From positions 143,719 to 207,718 of the forward strand of contig JALLLS010000064.1 in NCBI GenBank assembly GCA_025094145.1: a DNA stretch of 64,000 bases, read 5' to 3'. Source of the DNA: Spinellus fusiger. Lineage: Eukaryota > Mucoromycota > Mucoromycetes > Mucorales > Phycomycetaceae. Made by a program: the position numbers and the translations under genes. This document shows, piece by piece, positions 56,117 to 64,000 of this stretch. Within the stretch, counting starts at the first letter, position 1. Each line of letters begins with the position of its first letter. A model generated the notes under the pieces. It was not told the origin of the DNA. It saw only the letters and a program-made list of their open reading frames with translations, and did not search any database.

Positions 56117-57784
56117 TTAGGAGAGTGAAGAGTGGAAAGCGTAGTTTTGAGAAGGAAATAGAAGAAGATCTCCCACATTGCCTAGCATGGACTCAGTACT
56201 AATAAACAGGTTCTGCCATAGTCCAAATACACAAGCAGCAAATCGACCCACAGATCTGCTATTCTCTTTCTGTCTTTCTTCTTCAGCAGCTCTTTCTGCA
56301 AAGGATTCGGCCAACTCCAATGTCAATGCAGCTGTTTCCATAAAGGTATCTGATACATTCAGCATACGAAGGGCAATGTGTTCTTTTAGACGCTCAAGAC
56401 GATGCGGCCAATGCACAGATGTCTCTGGTGTAGCCATAGACGGTGATACTGCTCTCTCTTGTCTGTCGTCTCCTGGTGGCATTGGTGTCATTGGGGTCGT
56501 CTTGGTATCCATTATCGGAGGAGAGGGAGAAGGAGGAGAAGGAGGAAGAGGAGGAAGAGAAGGGGAATTGGACAGTGATTGGTAAGTAGAAGATGAAGGA
56601 GTGTTTTCATGATCAGAAGATGGAGATGAATGTGCATAGACACCTATAGGCTCATGGTGACGATGAAGAAGAGGGTAGTGTTCGTTGGATCTGTATTGGT
56701 CAATAAGTGCACTGGAAATAGAAACACCTTTTCTTTTACTGAATTCCTCATAGGCCTCAAATTCCTGTTCATAGGCCTCGTATTCCTCCTCCTCCTCCTC
56801 TTCTTCTTCCTCATATTCCTCATACTCCTCAATAGTAGCAAGACGACCATCATAGCTATTTTCCTCTATGCAGGGAGATGGAATTCTCTCGTTATAATAT
56901 GATGTATTCATACTATGTACTGACTGATGCTGGAGATTTGTTGTTGGCTCTGGATCTGTATTTACAACATGCAGTACCATTTTATGTCTTCCATGTCCCA
57001 TCCATGTATTCTCATCCATGACTAACTGTGAGGATTCGTCCTGCATTAACACTGATATGTTCTCCATTGTCTCTTCTCTTTTATTTCTTCTCCTCTCTCC
57101 TCTCTCTACATCATCCTCAAAATCTTCAAAATCTTCTTCATAGTCCTCTTCGTAGTCTTCTCTCCACTCCAGTGGCTGTGTACTCTGATCAAAACTGTGC
57201 TGTTGTGGTGGAGGCGGAGTGAACATGAAATCATCGCCTGTCAGAAACACAGTAGGACGAACACTGGGCATTCCCAGTAATATCTGCTGTGATTTGCTAA
57301 ACATGCACTGTAGCAGCCAATTTTCATGAAATCCATAAGGGGATTTCCGTCTGTATTCTGGATAATGTTGGCGTGCTATCTTGTGGCAGGTCACATCAAA
57401 TGTACGACTGGCAAGGTCATAGGTGGTATCTACAAGGGTATGGCTGTAGTTGTCCCTCGGTTCTTCAGGCACAGACCGGGGCAAAAGAGTGTGTTCAGCC
57501 ATAAAATCATAGTCTTGGTGGGGTAGCAGGGGAATATGGAGCGAAAGACTAGGGTCTGTTGCAGGTGAAACAGGTTGGCTAAGAAAGAAGTCGTCATGTT
57601 CGATGGATTCCTGTGGTGTGTGGGTGAGGGATTTGAGATCCTGTTCTAGGCTGCGGACAAGCTCATCTGATGAGAGACAGTGTCGTGTGCAGTTAAATTC
57701 AAGGTGAAGGGAGGCAGTGTCTGTAAGCGACAGTTCAGGGACGCTCTGTTCTTGTTCAATGACTGGGGAGGCTGTATAGAGCAT
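56117..57784 (-). CDS. Acidic low-complexity hypothetical protein
   Basis: 555 codons from the first in-frame ATG at 57782-57784 (MLYTASPVIEQEQSVPELSL). The open frame runs a further 121 codons upstream with no ATG and a strongly charged composition, which is better explained as the 5' leader. The product has a Tyr/Glu/Asp-rich acidic region (EEYEEYEEEEEEEEEEYEAY), a Pro-rich stretch (SPPSPSPP) and a C-terminal helical region with LERLKEHIALRMLN and LELAESFAERAAEEERQ. No domain recognised. The gene points toward the left, convergent with nothing nearby. Confidence 0.6.
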   Translation of the reverse strand: MLYTASPVIEQEQSVPELSLTDTASLHLEFNCTRHCLSSDELVRSLEQDLKSLTHTPQESIEHDDFFLSQPVSPATDPSLSLHIPLLPHQDYDFMAEHTLLPRSVPEEPRDNYSHTLVDTTYDLASRTFDVTCHKIARQHYPEYRRKSPYGFHENWLLQCMFSKSQQILLGMPSVRPTVFLTGDDFMFTPPPPQQHSFDQSTQPLEWREDYEEDYEEDFEDFEDDVERGERRRNKREETMENISVLMQDESSQLVMDENTWMGHGRHKMVLHVVNTDPEPTTNLQHQSVHSMNTSYYNERIPSPCIEENSYDGRLATIEEYEEYEEEEEEEEEEYEAYEQEFEAYEEFSKRKGVSISSALIDQYRSNEHYPLLHRHHEPIGVYAHSSPSSDHENTPSSSTYQSLSNSPSLPPLPPSPPSPSPPIMDTKTTPMTPMPPGDDRQERAVSPSMATPETSVHWPHRLERLKEHIALRMLNVSDTFMETAALTLELAESFAERAAEEERQKENSRSVGRFAACVFGLWQNLFISTESMLGNVGDLLLFPSQNYAFHSSLS

Positions 57785-58578
57785 CGTCTGGAGGTCTCTC
57801 TCTTTTTCTCTTTTTCTCTTTTCTTCTTCTATGGAATGGGGTGGGTTATTATTTACTGCTGTTTTGGCTATATGAATTACCAATAAGAAAGAATGAAGTT
57901 TATCTCTTTTCTTATTCTTATTCTCTTTCTTCTCTTTCTTCTCTTTTTCCTCCTTTCTTCTATTGTCGGGGTTATTATGACAAGTGGTGGTGGTAGTAGG
58001 AAGATGATAATTGTTTGTTTTTCTTTTTATATAGGAAAAGCAAAAGACATAGGAAAAGTGGAAAAAAGGAAAAGAAAATAGAAAAAAAGAAAAGAAGAAA
58101 AGAAAAAAAAACTCAAGTTGTGTAATCTTGGTGGAAGGATAGCACAACTCATTGAATTCATAAAAAGGGAATAGTGTGGATTGGGCTTAAGGATTTTCTA
58201 CTCTGATGAAGTGGAGCTTAAAGAAGCGGTTTGCACCTTCCGCACTGGAGGCATAGTAGAGAATCACACAGAATCACACAGAATCACACACAGTCACACA
58301 GAATCACACAATCACAAATCATAACAAATAATAACAATAGCAAAGATTCACAGTGAATAGCCGATATACCAAAAGTGGAGGGTGAATCCTGTTGTGTAGA
58401 AAAGGACGACGTTCATTCGCTGCAATCATACTCATACCCATACCCCACTCTTATTCATACCCATACTCGCATAGGATAGGCTGGCACCCCGGGTAAATAT
58501 TCATGCTTTTTCATACCCTTCCTTAAATAAAGAAAATGAAATGAAATCTTATTTACACACTTTTCTTTTTTTTTTTTC
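57785..58578. other. Intergenic region between divergent genes
   Basis: Probable shared promoter of the acidic hypothetical gene (-) and the MDR dehydrogenase (+). It holds purine- and pyrimidine-rich runs and the GAATCACACA repeat. Confidence 0.5.
58261..58316. repeat. 10-bp tandem repeat (GAATCACACA)n
   Basis: About five and a half units, one with CAGTCACACA. Lies in the intergenic region between divergent genes. Confidence 0.85.
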
Positions 58579-59941
58579 ATGCTTGCCGTGACTCTCACTT
58601 CCCAGCCTTTGTTGCCCGAACACAAGTATGGTCTGCAGTTGATCCAGACGGATTCTCCACAGCCAAAGAATAGAGAGGTTGTAGTGAACATTGTGGCAGC
58701 TGCCTTAAATCACAGGTGAAAGATCTATGCCTGCTCTTTTCATAAGACAGATCTCTTTATGAATTGGATCTAATAATACTCTACGGATTGAAATGAATAG
58801 GGATGTGTGGATTCTCAAGGGAATGTACCCAGGCATCAAGGTGGATTCTGTGCTGTGTTCTGATGCAGTGGGTGTCCAAGTGTCTACTGGACAACGCGTG
58901 TTGTTGAACCCAGGCAGAGGATGGGACAAGGACGAAAGAGCACCCGAAGATACATTGTATATCCTTGGCCTTCTTCCATGCATTGGTAATCAGCCAACAC
59001 ATACACAAAAAACACACAAGAGAAACTCAATGGAGGCATTGTAGGCACCTTGGCAGAATCGGTGGCTGTGGATCCACTGGATCTTGTGCCTTGTCCTGCC
59101 CATCTCTCCGACATCGAGGCAGCTGCTCTTCCTCTTGCTGGATTAACAGCCTACAGGTAACCCACACATCACCTATTCATTGTCTTCTCACTCATTCCAC
59201 ACCCTAGGGCTCTGTTTACAAAGGCCAATATCAGACAGGGAGAACATATCCTTATTACAGGCATTGGTGGCGGAGTTGCATTGTTTGCCCTTCAATTTGC
59301 AGTGGCCATGGGGGCTCATGTCTATGTCACTTCTTCCAAACAAGAGAAGATCCAAAGGGCCATTGCATTGGGTGCCAAAGGAGGTGTAGACTATACACAA
59401 GGTGACTGTTTTTATGTCCTTTTTCTCTTGCTATTCTGTCCATTACGTGTTGTTTTCTAACCCACAGCAGACAACCACGTTGAACAGCTCAAGGATCTAC
59501 TCCAGTCCCATCGGTTCTCGGCTGTTATTGATGGTGCAGGAGGTCCGCTCCATTCACAGTACCACAGACTTATGCGCTCTGGTGGTATTATTGCCAACTA
59601 TGGACAGACCCTTGGCACAGGCATCACCTATGCTATGAGCTACGTCATGAAGAACATTGAAATCAAAGGCACTACGCTTGGATCACGCCAGGAGTTTATG
59701 GACATGGTGCGGTTGGTGGACATCTACCGTATCCAGCCTATAGTGTCCGACGTGTTCAATGGACTGTCCTTGGAAAGTGTCTACCAAGCTGTGTCTTTGC
59801 TAAGGTAGACAGAGCACTCCCATCTCTTTATTAGGATAATATCACTTACGCATTTAGGGTTTCTTCTCCACCTGTCACAGTCAAGGCGATAAGTTTGGAA
59901 AAGTCGTCATTGCCTTTGATACCAGTGCCCACAAGCTATAA
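58579..59941 (+). CDS. Zinc-type alcohol dehydrogenase-like (MDR) oxidoreductase
   Basis: Six exons: 58579-58715, 58801-58985, 59045-59156, 59208-59401, 59468-59804, 59881-59941; 1026 nt, 341 residues. The GroES-like N-terminal half has AALNHRDVWILKGMYP, as in MDR quinone-oxidoreductase relatives. The Rossmann half has ILITGIGGGVALFALQFA. Then FSAVIDGAGGPLHSQYHRLM and KVVIAFDTS close the family. MDR proteins reduce or oxidise carbonyl/alcohol substrates with NAD(P)H. The zinc-ligand cysteine set of true alcohol dehydrogenases is not seen, so this is probably a non-zinc member. Substrate unknown. Confidence 0.92.
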
Positions 59942-60107
59942 ACAAGAAAGAGATGACGTAGCACATACTATTCTATTACTAATTCACTGGGCTTGCCATC
60001 TTTGGCTGTAAAATAAGATATTGACTTATAGAAAATCGAATGAAAAGAAGCGTAGTTTCTCCCTACTGCTTATCATTACTACTGTTGTTATTGTTATTGT
60101 TATTATC

Positions 60108-62429
60108 ATGACTTTGTATGCCTTTGTATGGGGCTATTGCTTGGGTGGTGTGACGTTTCTTCCTCTGCTGGGGATTCTTTTGTATTGGGTGTTATGGAAG
60201 GGACCTGTTTCTTCTCTTCCTGAGTCCTGTTCCTTCACAGCAGAAGGTCATGACACTGCCAAAAGAGACAGCCTCCTCCTTCAAGGCTGGTTGGAAGTGT
60301 CGAATGCTATTCTCAGTGACACTGTTCTCAGTGAAAAGGACAGTAGTCCCAACAGCCACCTCATGACAGGTCTTCTTCAGTCTTACAGAACCACCACTAA
60401 GAAGCCAACAGACATCATGTATGCTCTTCTCAGGGAGAGAAATCTGCTTTTGTTTGACAGTGAACAGCAGACGTACTGCCACCTGGTGCTGTCCATGAAC
60501 AACTACACTGTAGCCATGTATCCACCACGACCCACAGACGCAGGCCTCTTTAGCCGCAAGTCAGTGATTTGTCTTGTCCCGACCCACCCACTCGTCCCCT
60601 CTACAGATCCAGCCACAGGCCTCCACACCCACGAACCCCTGTATCTACAATGCACACCGTCCATAGAGAAAGAAGACTGGTATTTCAGTCTTAGAGAAGC
60701 CTCTCTAGGTACCCCTCCTCTGTCTGTGCCCATGTTCTCTCCCCTCATCCTACAGCAGTTTACACCCAATCCCTCTCCTTCTTCCTCCACTCCACCCACC
60801 AACACACCCGATCCCTCGATGCACTGGCTGAATGCCCTGGTAGAACGCGTCTTTCTTGGTGTCTACCGTACAGACAGCGCCCAACACTTCTTGCAGAAAA
60901 AAATCATCAGCAAAATCAGCAAAATAAAACGTCCTAGCTTCATCGGAGAGATCAAAGTACAGAGGGTGGATTTGGGCCATGCCATGCCTCGTCTATCGCA
61001 TCCCCGTCTTGTGTCTCTCTCTCCTGAGGGGGATCTTGTCATTGAAGTCCATGTTGCGTACAGGGGAGGTCTCTGTGCTGTGATGGAGACCCAAGTGTCC
61101 TGGACCTATTCTTCCCGTCGTCAGCCCATCACAGTGCCTCTTGTCCTGTCAGCTACTCTCAAGACACTGGAAGGAAGACTTATGCTGAGAATCAAGCCCC
61201 CTCCTTCCAATCGATGTTGGGTGGGGTTCTATGAGACACCAAAAATGACATGGGAGATTGGTTCTCTTGTTTCTGATCGACAGATGAAGTTGCAAAGAGT
61301 GTTGAGTGCAATTGAGACCAAGATTCGAGAGATGGTCACTGATACCATCGTGCTGCCTAATATGGAGAATTTTAAATTCTATGAATCGAATGGACAGGGA
61401 GGGATTTTTGAAGAAGAGAAAAAGAAAGAGAAAGAGAAAGAGGAAGAAGAGAGCTGGACAAAGAGAGCAGTAAAGGCAGGCTCTTCTCTATCTCTTGGTC
61501 TGTCTTTAAGAAAGGCAGTGGATGGCAGTGCAGATGCATTGGAATCCAAAGAAAATACAAGACATCGAGCCGAATCATTCTCTAGTGACACTTCATCAGG
61601 AGGATCCTCGGGTATCTCCGTGAACTCCAATCCACCCTCCTCCCATCGACAGGTGGATGGTTTGGTAGAACAGCCCACACCCCCACGTTCACTTGCTTCT
61701 TCTGCCAAGAATGCCCTTTATAAGATCAGCCGGCGTATTTCTGATGTAAGAGAGGATCAGGAAACACGAGGGTTTTCAAAGAAGCATGTCATGTCCCATT
61801 TAGCAAACCAATTGCTCAATAAGAACAGACAGGATAAGGACAAGGATACAGATAGAATCGGCGAATCAATAGAAAAGGGTAAAAAAGATACCCGTTCACT
61901 CCATGACAACAGTCACTCTTCCACTTTACCCTATGCATCCTCCTTAGCAACAGAACCTGGAGTTGCCATGACAGAAAGTACACCTGTATCACCTACTTCT
62001 TCTCCACTTTATCCTGATTCGGAAATAGAAAATGCATCTCCGCTGCTATCCTCCCAAGAGAAATGTATTAGCAAAGATCTTCCTGCTTACAAAGAATCTC
62101 GCCCCGAGGAAAGACCGCCTTTACCGCCTCGTCATTCTCTCTCTTATGCAGGGAATCCTCATTCTACTCCGTCCATTCTGAATCAAGTGTCTGTTTTATC
62201 CAATGGCAATTCTCATAAAAGTAGCAGTAGCATTAGTATTAGTATTAGCAGTAGTATTAGCAATAGCAGTAGTATTAGCAATAGCAATAGCAATAGCAAT
62301 AGCAATAGCATTAGTATTAGCAATAGCAATAGCAATAGCAATAGCATTAGTATTAGCAGCGCCCCTTTAGTGGCTCCTCCTCTTCCGCCTCGTTCTTCTA
62401 CTGTTACTGTTTCCAGAACCCAGTCCTGA
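60108..62429 (+). CDS. SMP-domain lipid-transfer membrane protein (Nvj2/TEX2 type)
   Basis: 773 residues from the ATG at 60108; the open frame extends upstream only with a TTG start, and MTLYAFVWGYCLGGVTFLPL is the usual N-terminus of this family. One transmembrane anchor is at about residues 5-33. A PH-like region follows (about 75-200), then the SMP-like lipid-binding region at about 235-430 (HWLNALVERVFLGVYRTDSA, EVHVAYRGGLC, MLRIKPPPSNRCWVGFYETP). The C-terminus is disordered and Ser/Pro-rich. In known homologues these proteins sit at ER membrane contacts and move lipids between membranes. The C-terminal region carries an encoded (S/N/I) microsatellite at about residues 705-752. Confidence 0.88.
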   Translation: MTLYAFVWGYCLGGVTFLPLLGILLYWVLWKGPVSSLPESCSFTAEGHDTAKRDSLLLQGWLEVSNAILSDTVLSEKDSSPNSHLMTGLLQSYRTTTKKPTDIMYALLRERNLLLFDSEQQTYCHLVLSMNNYTVAMYPPRPTDAGLFSRKSVICLVPTHPLVPSTDPATGLHTHEPLYLQCTPSIEKEDWYFSLREASLGTPPLSVPMFSPLILQQFTPNPSPSSSTPPTNTPDPSMHWLNALVERVFLGVYRTDSAQHFLQKKIISKISKIKRPSFIGEIKVQRVDLGHAMPRLSHPRLVSLSPEGDLVIEVHVAYRGGLCAVMETQVSWTYSSRRQPITVPLVLSATLKTLEGRLMLRIKPPPSNRCWVGFYETPKMTWEIGSLVSDRQMKLQRVLSAIETKIREMVTDTIVLPNMENFKFYESNGQGGIFEEEKKKEKEKEEEESWTKRAVKAGSSLSLGLSLRKAVDGSADALESKENTRHRAESFSSDTSSGGSSGISVNSNPPSSHRQVDGLVEQPTPPRSLASSAKNALYKISRRISDVREDQETRGFSKKHVMSHLANQLLNKNRQDKDKDTDRIGESIEKGKKDTRSLHDNSHSSTLPYASSLATEPGVAMTESTPVSPTSSPLYPDSEIENASPLLSSQEKCISKDLPAYKESRPEERPPLPPRHSLSYAGNPHSTPSILNQVSVLSNGNSHKSSSSISISISSSISNSSSISNSNSNSNSNSISISNSNSNSNSISISSAPLVAPPLPPRSSTVTVSRTQS
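62219..62361. repeat. Coding microsatellite (AGTATTAGCAAT)n-type
   Basis: Interleaved AGCAGT, AGTATT and AGCAAT units encode a Ser/Ile/Asn tract in the SMP-domain protein. Length may vary between strains. Confidence 0.85.
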
Positions 62430-62786
62430 TACTTCTCTTCAAGGACAACAAGGCCTTGGAAGTGAGTTCTGCTTGGTCTTTTATATCTATTCCGTTATAT
62501 CTATTCTGAAAGGCAATCTTAGCCTAGCCAGTACAAGAAGAAGAAAAGACACACTTCATCTGCTTAGAATCAATAAACAAGCCTGTTAATATACATACTA
62601 CTATGGAGTATAGAAGACTGCTATATCTGCTCTTTTGTAATGCTAGGTCTGTACTATGTTAAATTTGTAACCATCCTTCCTATCTCATCCATTCTTCTCT
62701 TTAAAAGACCGACACATGCCCTTGCTATTTTCACTTGCTCATCTCACTTTGTTACTGGCTCTTCTCCTTTTTTTTTTCTTTCTTCC

Positions 62787-63769
62787 ATGTACTTCAATTT
62801 GCCCACTTGCACTGAACGAAAGGATCTCCAGCGTCACTCTTCTTCTTCTATTCCTACTGATAATAACAGCAGTAATAATAATAATAACAGTAATATCACC
62901 AACAACAGCAGTAGCAACAACAGCAACAACAGCAGTAGCAACAACAGCAACAACAGCAGTAGTAACAATATCACTCATGCTGATGCTACACACCCCAGCT
63001 TTGACTTACACCACAAACTCACAGAAACTGCTGGTGTAGCAGACGAACGCATTCTTGAAATTGTCAACAACCTCCAAGAACACTGGGGGTCACCTCCTAT
63101 CATGACACCAGAAACACTCGCTTATGTATTCAACAACCAGTGGATGAAAGAACACCCCTTTGTCCTTGCAGAAAAACCACAGACCACAGACCCTGAGACA
63201 GTCAGTAGATGACGTCGTTATCGATACTTATGGATAACTTTTATTAGGCGAGTCAGGTACCAACATCAACTGAACCAACTGCCAAGAGTGTTCTTTCTCT
63301 TGTCAATGAACTGTGCAGGTAAACAATCAACAAACAAAGGAAGAGTGACCTTGTGGCTACTACAAGAACGATCCTAATCACCATCCTAACCATAGAACAA
63401 TGCGTCATATGAATACCAAAGGAGGTGTAGTAACAGAAGATACATTAACAGTAAGTACTCTATTTGTCAATGGGGATGTTCATTCACAGAGAACAGAAAG
63501 ATCCCTTTATCCAGTCTATTCTCCAGCAACAGTCTTTGGATGCGCACTACAGCCCACAGCAGGCACTTTCTTATGTTGTGCAGCTATTGATATCACATAA
63601 CAACCGCGCAGAAGAAGCACCCAGCAGTGATTCTAGCAGTGATTCTAGCATTGTAAGTGAGGATACTCTAAAGAACAGTGCTATTGTGGGTAAAAGGGAT
63701 ACTGCCACCACCACCACCACCACTTCCTCTTCCTCCACCAGCACAGCACCCACGTCTCCATTTCTATAA
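62787..63769 (+). CDS. Asn/Ser-rich hypothetical protein, 3' exons unresolved
   Basis: The first exon from ATG 62787 (an upstream in-frame ATG is at 62640) encodes MYFNLPTCTERKDLQRHSSS, an Asn/Ser-rich tract (62861-62970) and a folded-looking part DERILEIVNNLQEHWGSPPI with ETLAYVFNNQWMKEHPFVLA. A 3' splice site at about 63256 gives VPTSTEPTAKSVLSLVNELC, and another at 63392 gives TMRHMNTKGGVVTEDTLT. The last open part (EQKDPFIQSILQQQSLDAHY, Ser/Thr-rich tail to 63769) is in a frame I could not join cleanly, so the true end may be 63600 or 63769. No family recognised. Confidence 0.5.
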
Positions 63770-64000
63770 CAGCCTATTCTCTCTCTCTCTCTTTGCTCAC
63801 TACAAAAAAAATATATAATGTACATGCTTCCTATTCCTATTTTCATTGATATAAACACACTCCACATGAACCCATAATAGCAACAAATAAAATGAAATAT
63901 ATAAATATATAAATAGATAGCAAGAATGAAATGTATTTGAATGGATCGGTATTATTAAAAGGATGATGTGGAATGGTATTAAGTGAACAAGAAAGAAAAA

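Noticed and set aside
57785..58147. Upstream in-frame extension of the acidic hypothetical protein with a Phe/Lys/Glu-rich sequence
   Set aside because: No ATG in this part; the 58147 start is a TTG codon and the sequence is homopolymer-rich, so ATG 57782-57784 was chosen.
60021..60107. Upstream extension of the SMP protein from a TTG codon
   Set aside because: No in-frame ATG; the ATG at 60108 fits the usual family N-terminus and its transmembrane anchor.
1..64000. CRISPR arrays and prophage or virus-like gene sets
   Set aside because: No regularly spaced repeat-spacer array was seen; tandem repeats are simple satellite-type, and no viral structural gene was recognised.

Overview
The window looks like nuclear DNA of an early-diverging fungus, most likely a Mucoromycota (Mucorales-type) species. 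Protein genes are split by short 5'GT..AG3' introns, mostly 45-150 nt. Intergenic DNA is AT-rich, and the genes for a LIM-RhoGAP, a SWIRM/SANT chromatin subunit, a kinesin-14 and cytosolic leucyl-tRNA synthetase are typical fungal housekeeping genes. Much of the non-genic DNA is DNA-transposon debris. No tRNA, rRNA, CRISPR array or bacterial-style operon was seen. Exon models below were built by hand; those called complete were checked by summing exon lengths to a multiple of three with an open frame throughout.

Layout. 1-675 is the end of a multi-pass membrane protein running off the left edge. 2865-6481 (-) is an 8-exon, 1055-residue adenylation/carrier/reductase enzyme (NRPS-like or carboxylate-reductase type). 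7361-17191 is a transposon-rich block: a decayed Tc1/IS630 element, a relic transposase, a PIF/Harbinger-like relic, a truncated LINE tail, a LINE copy with an open reverse transcriptase, an intact-looking Tc1 element and an internally deleted Tc1 derivative. 18142-24818 (-) is a tandem pair of cytochrome P450 genes with two Tc1-type elements between them. 25480-29611 is again transposon debris.

29762-42813 is a gene-dense stretch: leucyl-tRNA synthetase (-), a Swi3/Rsc8-type chromatin remodelling subunit (-), a small unknown gene (-) and a LIM-domain RhoGAP (+). 43151-43742 (-) holds three exons of a Fanzor/TnpB-type RNA-guided nuclease C-terminus, apparently a relic; it is the most unusual item in the window. 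45920-46728 is a deleted Tc1-type element. 46817-49476 (-) is a kinesin-14 (Kar3-like) gene of 11 exons. 49775-54822 has orphan small exons and more transposon relics. 56117-63769 returns to genes: an acidic low-complexity unknown protein (-), a zinc-type dehydrogenase-like MDR enzyme (+), an SMP-domain lipid-transfer protein (+) and an Asn/Ser-rich unknown protein (+).

The cellular genes do not form a shared pathway. The P450 pair and the NRPS-like enzyme are accessory/metabolic genes near transposon-rich DNA; the rest are core cell-biology genes (translation, chromatin, Rho signalling, microtubule motor, membrane-contact lipid transfer). At least six terminal-inverted-repeat families with TA-type ends are present, several in two or more copies. 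Nesting among them (LINE into a Tc1 border, and probably one transposon inside an IS630 relic) allows a relative insertion order to be read.
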